Below are positions 33,401 through 44,600 of a DNA stretch of 54,246 nt, in pieces. Each line of letters begins with the position of its first letter. Within the stretch, counting starts at the first letter, position 1. The translations under genes and the position numbers were made by a program. The notes below the pieces were generated by a model. The model was not told where the DNA came from, made no database searches, and saw only the letters and a program-made list of their open reading frames with translations. The DNA is from a virus: IMG/VR virus record IMGVR_UViG_3300034198_004256, positions 1 through 54,246 of that record; one strand, given 5' to 3'.

Positions 33401-34065
33401 CTGACATACTTTCCCATCAGAGCATTAGCTACAAAGTAAGAGTCTATTAGGTCATCAGTCGGCTTTGGTAACTTCTTTAAACCCTTTATAGATTGAGCTA
33501 AAATCCAGAAGTCAGACTTCCCTAGCTTATTATCACTATGTCTATTTTCGGCAAAGACTTCATACATCTCTTTCTTATTATAACGACCAGAACCTGCGTG
33601 CTTCTTAATAGTACCAGGAGCCATAACATCAAGTGTCATATCTATACTATTAGCACTGCAATATTCTATAAGCCTTTCTTTCAGGAAGCCTGTTGCGATA
33701 GCTATATCTATAATGTTGTTAGTATTAGAACCATAGGAAAAACCTTCAAAGCCAAAATGAATAGAGCCTGAATAACCATTCTGTTCTATAGTACTAAAGA
33801 TAATTTCACAGATTTGGTTAGCCCTGTTAATGTAACGTATGATCTTGCGATATTCATTATCACTGTAGCTGTCAATGCTTTCTTGAGATGAGACATCAGT
33901 TTCAAACTGGATATATGAAACATCATTACAGTTCTTAACACGCTCTACATATGAGGCGTCTGCTTTAGTTTTAGGGCCTATTGAATTACTAATCCAATGA
34001 CATTGATCTCCATGTATAATACAAATACCAGGAGAGTTAATAGAAAAGTCGATACCGACAAACAT
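33388..34065 (-). CDS. RuvC-like Holliday junction nuclease (RNase H fold)
   Basis: A 225-residue protein with the RuvC/RNase H layout of acidic residues: GIDFSINSPG (Asp6), FGFEGFSYG (Glu107), and C-terminal PTDDLIDSYFVANA (Asp204/205 and 208). GIDxSxxxPG with a later FEG and DDxxD is the pattern of phage RuvC-type resolvases. It probably resolves branched DNA before packaging, the job of endonuclease VII (gp49) in T4, which is not seen here. It lies between gp32 and virion genes. Confidence 0.8.
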   Translation of the reverse strand: MFVGIDFSINSPGICIIHGDQCHWISNSIGPKTKADASYVERVKNCNDVSYIQFETDVSSQESIDSYSDNEYRKIIRYINRANQICEIIFSTIEQNGYSGSIHFGFEGFSYGSNTNNIIDIAIATGFLKERLIEYCSANSIDMTLDVMAPGTIKKHAGSGRYNKKEMYEVFAENRHSDNKLGKSDFWILAQSIKGLKKLPKPTDDLIDSYFVANALMGKYVSLAT

Positions 34066-34083
34066 AAAATTGAGATTAAAGGG

Positions 34084-34446
34084 TTAAATACGAGAACCAA
34101 GTGCAGAACCTAATGCAGCACCGACTAAGCGACTTGTAAGCATATCATAAAGAATACCAGGGCCTACACCTAAGACTTTAGCTATAATTTTACCTACAGA
34201 TGAACCTAAAGCAAAACCTGCAAGACCACCTAAAATAGAACCGATAAAACCTTCATTCATAATATCCTGCTGAAGATCTTCCATAGTTTTACCCTTACTT
34301 AGATAATCTGATACAAAGCGATCTATGGCTTCATCAATTTGACGTTCTTGATCCGGCGTTAATTCAGTTACATAACTTTCATTTAAGGCTAAAATTTCCT
34401 CACTGAAGTTAATCTTCTCTACAATAAATTCATTATAAGTCTTCAT
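34084..34446 (-). CDS. Glycine-zipper protein with capsid-targeting-like leader
   Basis: A 120-residue protein. Its first ten residues, MKTYNEFIVE, differ only slightly from the MKTYQEFIAE leader of T4 internal head proteins. ALNE/S (20-24) and IMNE/G (62-66) fit the putative gp21 cleavage motif. After the second site the remaining 55 residues are Gly/Ala/Leu-rich with GxxxG-type spacing (GSILGGLAGFALGSSVGK, then LVGAALGSALGS), typical of glycine-zipper membrane-inserting segments. I infer a packaged protein whose trimmed C-terminal peptide could enter a membrane during DNA delivery. Confidence 0.7.
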   Translation of the reverse strand: MKTYNEFIVEKINFSEEILALNESYVTELTPDQERQIDEAIDRFVSDYLSKGKTMEDLQQDIMNEGFIGSILGGLAGFALGSSVGKIIAKVLGVGPGILYDMLTSRLVGAALGSALGSRI

Positions 34447-34456
34447 ATTCTATATA

Positions 34457-35008
34457 TTAGTCTAATTCTACTCTGACTTCAAATTCATTATAAGCTATCG
34501 AAAGATCGAAAGTCTTAAATTCAGCGACGTTACTAGCAAAACTCATTTGTAAATCACTGATACTTTTAATCAGAGGCTTTTTAATTGTTGCTGTAACTAA
34601 ACCATTACCCTCTGAATCTAAAATCCTTAAATTCATATCAGGTACAAACGGAGCCTCGGTACTAAAGTTATAGTAATAGGTTAAAGTATCTAATAATATC
34701 CAATAGTTAATGTAACCATCAACAAGTTGGAATGTTATAGTCATCTCCTTTTGAAATAACTCTTGCACCGGTACACTACTTCTATAAAGATAATTTCTAC
34801 CAGGGTATTGAGCCTGTTGTATAGGATCGTAACCCATTCCAGGTAGGTTAACTGATTGTATAGTGTAGTTTATAAAATCTATAGGTTCCTCAATTAGATT
34901 ACCAGGTATTCTGTTTAGGTATTGCTTATACTTATCACCAACTTCCCTCGGGATAAATGTTCTTGGGAAACCAAACTGGAATAAATTATCTCTAGCGTTA
35001 AGTAGCAT
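34457..35008 (-). CDS. Tail tube or tube-initiator type protein (gp19/gp54-fold-like)
   Basis: A 183-residue protein. The second half has the order seen at the end of T4 gp54 and in tube proteins: KEMTITFQLVDGYINYWILLDTLTYYY, then PDMNLRILDSEGNGLVTATIKKPLIKSISDLQMSF, then FKTFDLSIAYNEFEV (T4 gp54 '...LVISFRMDSEACNYRAMQDWV...ITTFDVTFAY'). It may be the tube initiator or another tube-fold baseplate protein. It precedes large tail genes in the map and is overlapped by one base with the 755-residue gene. Confidence 0.55.
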   Translation of the reverse strand: MLLNARDNLFQFGFPRTFIPREVGDKYKQYLNRIPGNLIEEPIDFINYTIQSVNLPGMGYDPIQQAQYPGRNYLYRSSVPVQELFQKEMTITFQLVDGYINYWILLDTLTYYYNFSTEAPFVPDMNLRILDSEGNGLVTATIKKPLIKSISDLQMSFASNVAEFKTFDLSIAYNEFEVRVELD

Positions 35009-37275
35009 TATTTATTAAAGTTAAATTGTCTGGTACCAATACCTGCTAATTTCTCTAAAGCGGATTGCGCTGCAGCAGTATTTGAAGTATTTTGTGTACC
35101 TTGTGTTACGTTATTGGTTAAATTTTCAACCGTTTGATTATATGAATTAGTTACAGATGCTAAAGCTTGTTCATATGCTGTCTGCTGTACGGCAATTGCA
35201 TCTTGTGCTGCAGATAATGAGTTTTCTATATCACTTATATTTCCACCTAGTTCTGAGATTTTAGCCTGTAATCCGCTAATATATTGATTCTGATATTCAA
35301 TCTCAGCTTTTAATGCTTCTATCTGTTTATCTTTAACATCAGATGTTTCGTTAGAAGTTTTAGACAAAGTGTTATAAGCCACTTGTAAATCAGTTATAGT
35401 ATCTGAAGCTACAGCACCTGCTTTATCTTTAGAATTATACCAAACACCTGTGTATAGCAATGTCTCTTCACTAGTTCCACCTCCTGTTTCTAAAACTGTT
35501 GATATGTAATAGGTCTTATCTGTTAAACCTAGTATTTTATTAGCCTCTTCTGCAGGTATCTTAAACACTACTTCACCTTCTGCAGGGTTTAACTGTTTAA
35601 TATTGTTATAACTCTTAAGTTTTATTTTAAGACCTGTGCTTTGATCAAAGAAGTTTATATAGATTGTTCCAACCTGGGTAAGATCTAATAACTGCGGTTC
35701 ACCTACACCTAGCGCTGTTGATATAGCATTGTTGTAAATAATAAACTGGTAGAAATTATCAAATGGTGAAATACCTATAGGACCTTCTCCCTGTTGATAA
35801 ACCTTATCAGTACTTGCGATCTGTTCTATATTAAGAGGTATATCAGCAAATGTTACAGTTTGACCCTGTGCAGTCGGTATAACATCACCTGGTTGCTTAG
35901 TCGCAGGAATTATTTTAACTGGTGATAAACTAGCACTTATTCTATTTCTATCTACAAAGCTTGTAACAAATTCAGTCTGTACAGTAGTTACATCACTACC
36001 TTGTACAAGTAAATTCATTCTATTATAACTAGTAAGGTTTACGACAGGTTTATCATCTGGTAAAACATTATAAATTTTAGCAACGTTTGGTTCAACACCT
36101 AGGTTTATCTTCCTAATACGTCTTCCGTATTTTTTAACATCAAATGACATATATTGTGCTTGCCTAATTATCTGCGAATTATCAAATGTATTGAAAATTC
36201 TAAGCGTATATTCTATTCTGTATGAAGTCGCAGTAGCTGAGTTCATAACTATAGGTCTAAATCTATAAGGTACACCAAAATCTTCTGTCTGTAAAAATGA
36301 ATTTTCAGATGTAGTTATAAAACTAGCACCAACTTGTTCAACCACTCTAACATCATGGAAAACAACGAGTTTAGTGTTAGGTAATTGATCTAACTGTACA
36401 ATAAAATCTTCATAAATATCACCATTATAAGTACCATATAGTTCAAAATAATCACCATTTGTAGACTCTCCGATAGCTGCAGCCAATCCTGAATACTCAT
36501 CAGTTCTATTTATACTTGCAGATTTTTCTTCACCTGTTAAAAAGAATTTATAACCGTTTATCGTTTCAGTACTTGTAATAGTCTTTATATTAAAGTCTAT
36601 CATGGTATTAGGCGCAACACCTGCACCACCTGTCATTAAATACGATAGCGTAGTTGCTACAGTTGGGTTTGATATAGTAACATCATTAAGATAACTAGTA
36701 GCTGGAACTTTAAGTTCAATGTATTTAGTATAAAGTCTTTCACCAACTACAAACTCATCTGGGTTTATAACCTCATAACTGTCAGTATTCAAATATGTGA
36801 TAGAGGTTAAATTTTGTTTTCTACCAGCTCTATCTGTAAACTGAACCTCAAATATAAAACCATCACCCTGTGAAGCAAAAGAATAACCTGAAACAAGATG
36901 TAATCTTATTGTATCATATTGTAGAGCTTCAACTGGTACGTTAGGAGGAGTTGTTAATTGAGCTAAAAGGCTTGCAACATCCGGCAGATTAGTATCATAA
37001 TCTAAATAATTAAGAGGCATATTAGTGGTTAAATATGCGTATCTTGTTCTAGCAGAATTTAATGGAATTGAACTATAAGTTCTATAATTACCGGTAGGTA
37101 CGTATGGGTTATCCTCACTAAATAAAAAATTTGTACCAGTGTAGGTATCATTTAATATCATTACACGTGCACCGTTTAGATCAGTGTCTATAACATTAGG
37201 TGCAGACGGATCTTGATATATGTACTCAAGTAAAATCTGAGGGTTAAGTTGTAAATACTTTGATGTTGATGCCAT
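35008..37275 (-). CDS. Tail/baseplate structural protein, unknown family
   Basis: A 755-residue protein, Thr/Asn/Tyr-rich with predicted beta structure over residues 1-620, then a likely coiled coil (about 635-735: SNETSDVKDKQIEALKAEIEYQNQ..., NISDIENSLSAAQDAIAVQQTAYEQALA). No known domain is recognised. It lies between the tube-like gene and a small coiled-coil gene and overlaps both by one base, so it is made with tail genes. A baseplate wedge or fibre-connector role is plausible. Confidence 0.6.
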   Translation of the reverse strand: MASTSKYLQLNPQILLEYIYQDPSAPNVIDTDLNGARVMILNDTYTGTNFLFSEDNPYVPTGNYRTYSSIPLNSARTRYAYLTTNMPLNYLDYDTNLPDVASLLAQLTTPPNVPVEALQYDTIRLHLVSGYSFASQGDGFIFEVQFTDRAGRKQNLTSITYLNTDSYEVINPDEFVVGERLYTKYIELKVPATSYLNDVTISNPTVATTLSYLMTGGAGVAPNTMIDFNIKTITSTETINGYKFFLTGEEKSASINRTDEYSGLAAAIGESTNGDYFELYGTYNGDIYEDFIVQLDQLPNTKLVVFHDVRVVEQVGASFITTSENSFLQTEDFGVPYRFRPIVMNSATATSYRIEYTLRIFNTFDNSQIIRQAQYMSFDVKKYGRRIRKINLGVEPNVAKIYNVLPDDKPVVNLTSYNRMNLLVQGSDVTTVQTEFVTSFVDRNRISASLSPVKIIPATKQPGDVIPTAQGQTVTFADIPLNIEQIASTDKVYQQGEGPIGISPFDNFYQFIIYNNAISTALGVGEPQLLDLTQVGTIYINFFDQSTGLKIKLKSYNNIKQLNPAEGEVVFKIPAEEANKILGLTDKTYYISTVLETGGGTSEETLLYTGVWYNSKDKAGAVASDTITDLQVAYNTLSKTSNETSDVKDKQIEALKAEIEYQNQYISGLQAKISELGGNISDIENSLSAAQDAIAVQQTAYEQALASVTNSYNQTVENLTNNVTQGTQNTSNTAAAQSALEKLAGIGTRQFNFNK

Positions 37276-37520
37276 TATTCAGTTATGTATTCCAGGGTTA
37301 AAGTATCTAATTTACCAGGCCCGTATTTTTCTTTTAGATATTCACCAAATTGTTTTTCATCGCTTCTAACATTTTCCAATTCATCAGTAAGCATATGTTG
37401 CTCTTGATTAAGATTAGATAATTTATTTTCAACCTCATTAATGTTGTTATGGATATTTCTATACTTATCCATTAGGCTTGCAATTGTTAGTTGCTCATCT
37501 AAATTTAATTGTGTTTTCAT
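37275..37520 (-). CDS. Small coiled-coil protein
   Basis: An 81-residue, strongly heptad-patterned protein (NIHNNINEVENKLSNLNQEQHMLTDELENV), ending KLDTLTLEYITE. It lies five bases from the fibre gene and overlaps the 755-residue gene. Perhaps a small structural or chaperone protein for tail fibre assembly; no family recognised. Confidence 0.55.
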   Translation of the reverse strand: MKTQLNLDEQLTIASLMDKYRNIHNNINEVENKLSNLNQEQHMLTDELENVRSDEKQFGEYLKEKYGPGKLDTLTLEYITE

Positions 37521-37525
37521 AATAA

Positions 37526-40500
37526 TTAAGGGTTATAAGTTCCATACCAAAACTGAGGATCTAATTCATATGTGCCTGAAAAATAAATATCAGTCCAGAC
37601 GTCAACATTTGAAGCAACTGATGTACCACCTGCTATCTCTCCACCATTAAGTGGTATTAAATAATTTCTAAAAGAAAGCACATTTGAAATAAGCTGCGGA
37701 TCATATGCGTTCAGCGGTGCTGATGAACTTGAATTAGGTAATATAGCGGGCGAACCATTCTTAAAAATCGATATTCTATTATTTACATTATCCCATGCGG
37801 CTTCGATCGGTGTAACTACTCCTATGCCTCCGATACCAGCACCGTTAACAGGCCAGTTAGCTTGACTATTTCTTAGTATTAAAGTGCCTGTACCATGGAA
37901 TGATTGACTTCTATTAGTGCCAGGTAAAGAGTAATTATTAAGAGTAGAATAAACAGATGATATATCACCTGCTTTTGGCCTAGGCATTAAACTAGTACTG
38001 GGAGTAGTTCCAAATAAATTATTAGCAGCATTTATAAAAACAAGTTGAGCATCAGATCCGCTTAAAGTTGTTCTCCATATAACACCTTCTAATGAAGCTA
38101 TAAAATGAACAGTGTAACCTATAACTTTATATCTTAGTAACCATTTAGGTGTAACACCTGAACCACTTATTCTAGCATTCCTATTTAAAGAGTTATCCCA
38201 ACATTGTAAAATCTGACTTGTTCCACCTCCTGATATACCGACGGTTGTTAAATCAACTTCTATCCAACCGGCATCAGCATTTCTAGAAACTATATCACCT
38301 TGTTGTATATTCAATGCTTTTCCGGCAGATATTAAAGCCTCGGAGTCTCTAGTAGTAGTTGTACTTGTATCAGATGACGCTACATTCAAAGATGCTGAAC
38401 CTTTAGGTGAAAATTCTTCTGAAGAGTTATTAAATGTTCGAGTATCATCAGACTGATAACCTACATAAACAAGTCCAGATTTAACTATACCACTCCTCAG
38501 ATAACCGTTATATTGGTCATTAGTTGCTTTAGAGCCTAAGTATATGCTACCAAAATTTCTCCGTTCTGTCGATGTAACAACTGCATTTAAACCTGTTCTA
38601 GCATTAGCATAACCTGTTTGGTATTGGTTTTTATAAGCAGTACCTGCGGTTATGAAAACGTCGCCAGGTCTAGTAAACTTAACACCAAATGTATCTACAT
38701 AGAAAACATCGCCACCTTCTAATATAAGATCTGAGCCCTTTATAACTCTCGGTTGATTAGATGTTCCTGAATTTGAATATGTGACATACCCTGGTTTCAT
38801 ACCAAGCGGCTCGGCTGTTCCTAAACCTAAGGTAACATCGTTCTTTAAAAAACTTAGAGAAGTTGTTATCTGATGCTTGTAACCAGTAATAGAATCATAA
38901 TAGTCCGCAAACGCGCCATTAATGTTAACGTTGCTTGAAGTTACAGAATCAGTTCTTATGACAATACCTGCTCTTATCAAGCCTGAAGCTAAATCATAGT
39001 TTATAGGGTTCTCTGCACTAAGACCTAAATTATTATCAATCTCTATTTTGTTAATATGTAAACTTCTATTAGAGTCTGGCAATATAAAAGGTATCTTATT
39101 AGGTGCTCCTCCGTGCCATGTATCAGATGATGTACTATTAAATGCCTGTGTACTGCTCTGATCCAGGCTAGCATAAGCTGAACCTAAACTTGAAGGTGAA
39201 CTTAATTTACTTACAGAACCGTATACAATGGACTTTAACGGGAATCTAATGGCTTCACCGACACTGACGTTATTAGTAGGTGATATTTCAAATAATGTAG
39301 AAACATTTGTACCTGGAATAACAGATCTTTTTGTAACCAACATACTTCTATTACCTCTAATAGGGTTACCTGAATTATTGGTTATAACAGGCGATCTTTT
39401 CAATTCAGTTGCAGTTAAAGAATATGTAGGTTTTGTTATAAGTGTTTCAACTTCCAAACCAACACCATTTGAATAAATGTTTTGGGTTCCATCTAAAATA
39501 GAATTACTAAGAAGGTTATATCCTAAACCATGCACTAATTTATTCTGTGCTGATATACTTGGTAAATAATTTTGATATCCGCCGTATGTTACGTTATTTT
39601 GATAACTCGACTTTGAATATAATGTTGCAGTGTGTATTTCATCACTTTGGTTAAAAAGCATACTACCACACCATAATGGTGTAGAAATATATGTTGAATT
39701 AGCAGTAGATGTTGTAGTACTAGAACCTGCAGTTGTTAAAATAAGCCTTGGGCTAGTTGCAGAAGTTCCTTGAGGGAAACCAATAATTATGTTATTATTA
39801 GCTATTGCGTCCTCATGTCCATTTAATGTATCTCCTGTAAATTTAGTTAACTTACCTATTATCGCACCGCCTGATGACATTAAATTTGAAGAGTCTGTAG
39901 AACCACTATTTGTAAACTTCTGAGTGTTTATTAAAACCTGCCGGGTTGTAGACTTAAATGCTATACCTGGGTTATATCTAAGATTAGTGAATAAACCACC
40001 GCTAAATGGTAAATTTGTACCAATACCTTGTATGCTTTTTCCACCTGCTATAATTAAAGCACCATCTAAATCACTTACAGGTCCTGTTCCTGCTATACTA
40101 TTAGAACTTAGAAAAGAACCAGGTGATATAAAATAATTACCTATAGTACCTGTAAAAGAAGATGCTAGACTAGGTCCTGTACCGCTAATAAAAGTTCCAA
40201 AACCTAATAATCCATTTTGAACCACAACTGATGATCTAGTAGCAATAGAGTTTAATGCTGAATCACCAAGCTTTACCGGGTTATTTGAACTGTTTAAAGT
40301 ACCTACAGATACTTGACCTTGTATAAAAACAGAATTTGCAATAGTATCACCACCTTGATTACTACTCGCTATAGAAGCATTAGTTGACCAAGATGTACCA
40401 ACGACAATAGAAGGTATAGTTGAAATATTATTATTTACACCTAATTTACCAGAAGTTCTAGCAGATGAAAATGTTCCTACACCTAATCTGTTAGCAGCTA

Positions 40501-41653
40501 ATTCCTGTAAATACATATCATAGCTAGTAGTACCAAATGAGTATAATCTTATAGATTCTCCACTAGTCCAACCACCATACGTTGAACTTTGGTTATGTTT
40601 AACCTTTAAGCTTACAGTACCATCTGATAACGAATGTTCAACAACACCTGCTGGTATAATAGTCGGTGCACATGATACATCCAGAACACCTCCTGTTGCT
40701 GATAGCTTTCTATTTATGATATCCAGTGTTAAAGTTTGCTGTGCACTAGTTAGAGGGTTATTAGCCTCTAGATATATGTTACCAGCTGGCGCTAATAAAT
40801 TTACTGTTCTATTGTTATTACCTGATGAATTAGCAAAACCTTGAATATACAACCTATTTGAACCGGTATACATTGAAGCATAATCGCCAGGTGAAACACT
40901 AGGTGCAGTAACTGAAGTTGAATCTGTTAATGCTATTTGATATGATGTTGAAGATGGGTTTTCCTGATATACTGTTAATATATTATCAGCATAACTACCA
41001 GTACCATCATCTAAAAGAGCAGCCGCTGTAATACTAGATTCATCTGCGCCTAAAACAACTCTAACGATAGGATCGTTACCTGTTTCCTGTAAAGGTCTTA
41101 ATAAATCATTAGATGAAGAATCAGTATCTCTAACCCAATCGGAAGCTCCACTAGCACCTGTTCCTCCGGAATCACCTTTTATATTCACACCTGTAAAAGA
41201 CCAAGTTGAAGTAACAGCATTAAATTCCCATACATCACCGTCAGTGGATGAATAGGTAGCGTAATTGTCATCACCTTCCTGTAAATATAAATCACCAGAT
41301 TTTGGAAATTTACCAGTATAACCTATTACAAATGTATTATCAGGGAATATTGAACCAGATGACTTAAACTTATTAGGATCTCCCTTATATTGGGGGTAGC
41401 CAGCTAAAGCAGAATTATTAGCAGGTTGTGAAGTACCTGACCATGTCGGCGATGTTGATGTAGTATAAACATCTAAGCTTGTAAACCATGTCGTACCTCT
41501 TGGTCCTACAGGACCTTGTATACCTGTACCACCGATAGGACCTGAGGGTCCACCTCCGTTTAGCAATAGCTGATCAAAGTTAAAATTTATTTTATCAACA
41601 AGATCTGATACTGTATCAGCTGCTAATATCTCTTTGATAACTATATTTGCCAT
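37526..41653 (-). CDS. Large tail fibre-like protein with collagen-like segment
   Basis: A 1,375-residue, Ser/Thr/Gly/Asn-rich protein of repetitive beta character. The N-terminus (IKEILAADTVSDLVDKINFNFDQLL) resembles the particle-attachment segment of the 214-residue protein at 52338. It is followed by six collagen-type G-x-x triplets (35-53) and a later GDSGGTGASGAS. Such triplets form trimeric stalks in phage fibres. The long middle has many short 'SGK/NVS/GTG' strand-turn units. The C-terminal 100 residues (from about 1270) may be the receptor-binding tip or a carbohydrate-binding domain. Probably a host-recognition fibre. Confidence 0.7.
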   Translation of the reverse strand: MANIVIKEILAADTVSDLVDKINFNFDQLLLNGGGPSGPIGGTGIQGPVGPRGTTWFTSLDVYTTSTSPTWSGTSQPANNSALAGYPQYKGDPNKFKSSGSIFPDNTFVIGYTGKFPKSGDLYLQEGDDNYATYSSTDGDVWEFNAVTSTWSFTGVNIKGDSGGTGASGASDWVRDTDSSSNDLLRPLQETGNDPIVRVVLGADESSITAAALLDDGTGSYADNILTVYQENPSSTSYQIALTDSTSVTAPSVSPGDYASMYTGSNRLYIQGFANSSGNNNRTVNLLAPAGNIYLEANNPLTSAQQTLTLDIINRKLSATGGVLDVSCAPTIIPAGVVEHSLSDGTVSLKVKHNQSSTYGGWTSGESIRLYSFGTTSYDMYLQELAANRLGVGTFSSARTSGKLGVNNNISTIPSIVVGTSWSTNASIASSNQGGDTIANSVFIQGQVSVGTLNSSNNPVKLGDSALNSIATRSSVVVQNGLLGFGTFISGTGPSLASSFTGTIGNYFISPGSFLSSNSIAGTGPVSDLDGALIIAGGKSIQGIGTNLPFSGGLFTNLRYNPGIAFKSTTRQVLINTQKFTNSGSTDSSNLMSSGGAIIGKLTKFTGDTLNGHEDAIANNNIIIGFPQGTSATSPRLILTTAGSSTTTSTANSTYISTPLWCGSMLFNQSDEIHTATLYSKSSYQNNVTYGGYQNYLPSISAQNKLVHGLGYNLLSNSILDGTQNIYSNGVGLEVETLITKPTYSLTATELKRSPVITNNSGNPIRGNRSMLVTKRSVIPGTNVSTLFEISPTNNVSVGEAIRFPLKSIVYGSVSKLSSPSSLGSAYASLDQSSTQAFNSTSSDTWHGGAPNKIPFILPDSNRSLHINKIEIDNNLGLSAENPINYDLASGLIRAGIVIRTDSVTSSNVNINGAFADYYDSITGYKHQITTSLSFLKNDVTLGLGTAEPLGMKPGYVTYSNSGTSNQPRVIKGSDLILEGGDVFYVDTFGVKFTRPGDVFITAGTAYKNQYQTGYANARTGLNAVVTSTERRNFGSIYLGSKATNDQYNGYLRSGIVKSGLVYVGYQSDDTRTFNNSSEEFSPKGSASLNVASSDTSTTTTRDSEALISAGKALNIQQGDIVSRNADAGWIEVDLTTVGISGGGTSQILQCWDNSLNRNARISGSGVTPKWLLRYKVIGYTVHFIASLEGVIWRTTLSGSDAQLVFINAANNLFGTTPSTSLMPRPKAGDISSVYSTLNNYSLPGTNRSQSFHGTGTLILRNSQANWPVNGAGIGGIGVVTPIEAAWDNVNNRISIFKNGSPAILPNSSSSAPLNAYDPQLISNVLSFRNYLIPLNGGEIAGGTSVASNVDVWTDIYFSGTYELDPQFWYGTYNP

Positions 41654-41658
41654 TACGT

Positions 41659-44600
41659 TTATTTTTTATTTAGTCTGAAGCTAGGAGCTATAGAATAATT
41701 ATATCCAGCTGTTTTGTTATATATCAATCTCAGATTAAAGTTACTTATACCATTAAGCGGTAAGAACTGTACATTATTATCTACCTTATAACCATTTATA
41801 ATTTTCTGAGAATCATTTAATGTGGAATTGACAACAGGGTAGGTATTATTTAGATTAACATCACCGGACTTAAGAACGTATAACTGTAAATTACCAAGAA
41901 TATATCTAGGTAAAATATTAGATTGTATGTAACCGTTAACGTCGTCTACTATATTATCTTCATTTCCAAATCCATATATCGGGTTAATATACTTATTGAA
42001 AAATGAATAAATTCCTAACTCAGATAAAACCTGTACTAATCTTTTATCTAAATAAATATCCAAAATAAATTTTTTGGAATCTTCATAAAACACAACTTCA
42101 TATTGATTGTCAGGTTTAAGTATATCTTGACCCAATGTTAAAAGCTCCTCTTCGGTATTAGCTCTTATAGCATCAAATGTTTCAACACTTATAGAATCCT
42201 CTATCTTCATAATTTTAGACCCAAAGAATGATCTTTTTTCATTTATGCTTCTAGTACCGACTATGTCTATTTTTGTACCCTTCTCAAAGAATTTCTGGAA
42301 ATAACTTGCGTCCCAATTGGTTTTGAATGTATAAAAATCTTTATAGTCTATAGCTATTTGACCTGATAATGGATAGACTGGTAATGTTGAAGAATTTAGA
42401 GAAAGACCGGTAACCGAATCTGGATTTACATCATTAACTTTATGTAGATAAAAATTACGTATATTACCAAAATTATTTAAGAACATAAACTGAGTGTTCT
42501 TATCCTTCATTTTATCTTTAACATAATATTCTTTATCTGTAATACTTAGTTCAAGGTCTACTACATAAGGATCTTCAAAAAAGATTATATCTTCAAATTT
42601 AGGTTGATAATAACCGATATGTCTATAAATAGGTGATATTTTAGAATTATCTCTACCAAATTCCAATCTATTACCAGATAGAACATTCGTATCCGTAGAT
42701 ATATTAGATCTATCTATAACGTCATACGGTCTAAGATAATTAGGCTTCATCGTATAATTAGCTGTTTGTAATTCAACTAAAAACATATTGTTCTGTATGG
42801 TACAATCTTCCATAATTGTAACATACTTAATAGATGGGTCACCTTGATTAACCAGGTTCTGAATATAACCAAATGAAACTTTATTTAATCTATTAGTCCA
42901 AAAGTTATAACCACCATTGATATACGTATAGTTACCATTTTCTACTGCAAAATCACTTAACGCAGTATATAAAGGAGGTGCTGGTAAAAGTGTTGAAACA
43001 TCAGCGATATTTACAATATTATTATTGACAACATTTGTTACAAAATAATTTTTAGGTGAGGCGCCTGAAGGTAATACCAATAATTGATTATAGCCTCCTT
43101 CATTATTATTAAGGATCTCTTCGGTAAATAACGTCCCTTGGCCTACAGCATTTTCAACACCTAGTAGATATGAAGTATTAGAGCCTGCATTAATAAATGA
43201 GTAGCCAGGTTGAGCATTTATTGAACCTGATAAAACTATATCTTGGTAATTATTCGCAGGAATATTAGCAGTATCTACAGAAATAACTTTACTCTTTAAC
43301 GCATACAGAATTGTTCTATCTATAAAATCAGAACTTTCTAAATAAGGTGAATTTTCATTGTCTAAATAATAAGTAGAACATAAGACATCATCTATCTTAA
43401 TATAAATTAAAAGTGTAATTGACTTAAATTTTCTATTTTCTATAAATTCATATTCTATAGTCTTCCTTTCAACACCACCATATTCACCGCTATGAGGGAT
43501 TAAAACACACGAAAACTTATAATCATTATAACGTGTATCATACTTAGTTTTAATAGATGATATATCATAATTAACATCTATGATATTTTCAACTCTTTCT
43601 TTAACTATAACTTTAACTCCTCTAAATAGAGTTGTTGCAAAGTTCTGGGAAGATGCACCTTCAAATACTGAATATCTATATTGTTTTTTAACAGCAACTG
43701 GAATTTCATCCAGTACCGTATACGGTTGAGTAATATTAGATGAAGTTCCAGTAGCGTTATCTAGTACCGGGTATTTTTGATAATCAACAGTAAAATAATC
43801 TGTAAAATAATCTTCATTACAATTTAATAAACCGGTATTAGTGACATCTATTTTATTCGGGAAGTAACTAAAAACTTTATCTAAATTATTGATATTTAAT
43901 AAACCATAATACTTTGGTAAACTTTGTAAGTAATACCATTCATGTGTAAAATAATCAGTGTTTCTATATTTCTCTTCAGATGATGGCGCAAAGTTAGTAA
44001 TACCAAAAGCTTCAGATACAGTGAGTCTATAGTCTGTTTCCCTTACATTTTTACCATTTCTGTATACCCATTTATTAATGTATGGTACGGTCCTTGAAGG
44101 AACTGATGTTTCCAAGAGGCTATTTTCCTTAAGCCTTTCATATTCACATTCTATATTAGATTGTGGTAATGTTGATTGACCTTTTAGAAATGAATTAACC
44201 TCTGAAGGTAGAGTATTAAGAAGTGTTGTAAAACCAGTCTTGTTATAAAACTCTTCAATATCCTCTTGTGTCATAGCTGATGAACCTCCAAAATCGCTGT
44301 AATAGTCTTTTTCAACATTAAGTTCTTTTTCATCACCATACTCAGTACTTAAAAAATCGAAGTCCATAGACTTCATCGGGAATATTGAAAATCTGCCAAA
44401 TGGTATATCATACAATTCATAAAGATAAACAGATCCCATAGAATCTCTGAATATATCATACTTATCATCTATAGAAACAACGCAATACTTATCAAAATTA
44501 TTAAAACCGGTTAATACACCATTCTTATCTCTAATTTCCTCATCTGTGTAATAGAAAACGTTTTTAACCTTAGATATAGTCTCTGATTTTTTCTTATCAT

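Noticed and set aside
35205-35400. Coiled-coil region of the 755-residue protein as a tape measure protein
   Set aside because: Tape measures are much longer helical proteins with membrane segments; this coil is only about 100 residues and attached to a large beta-rich protein.
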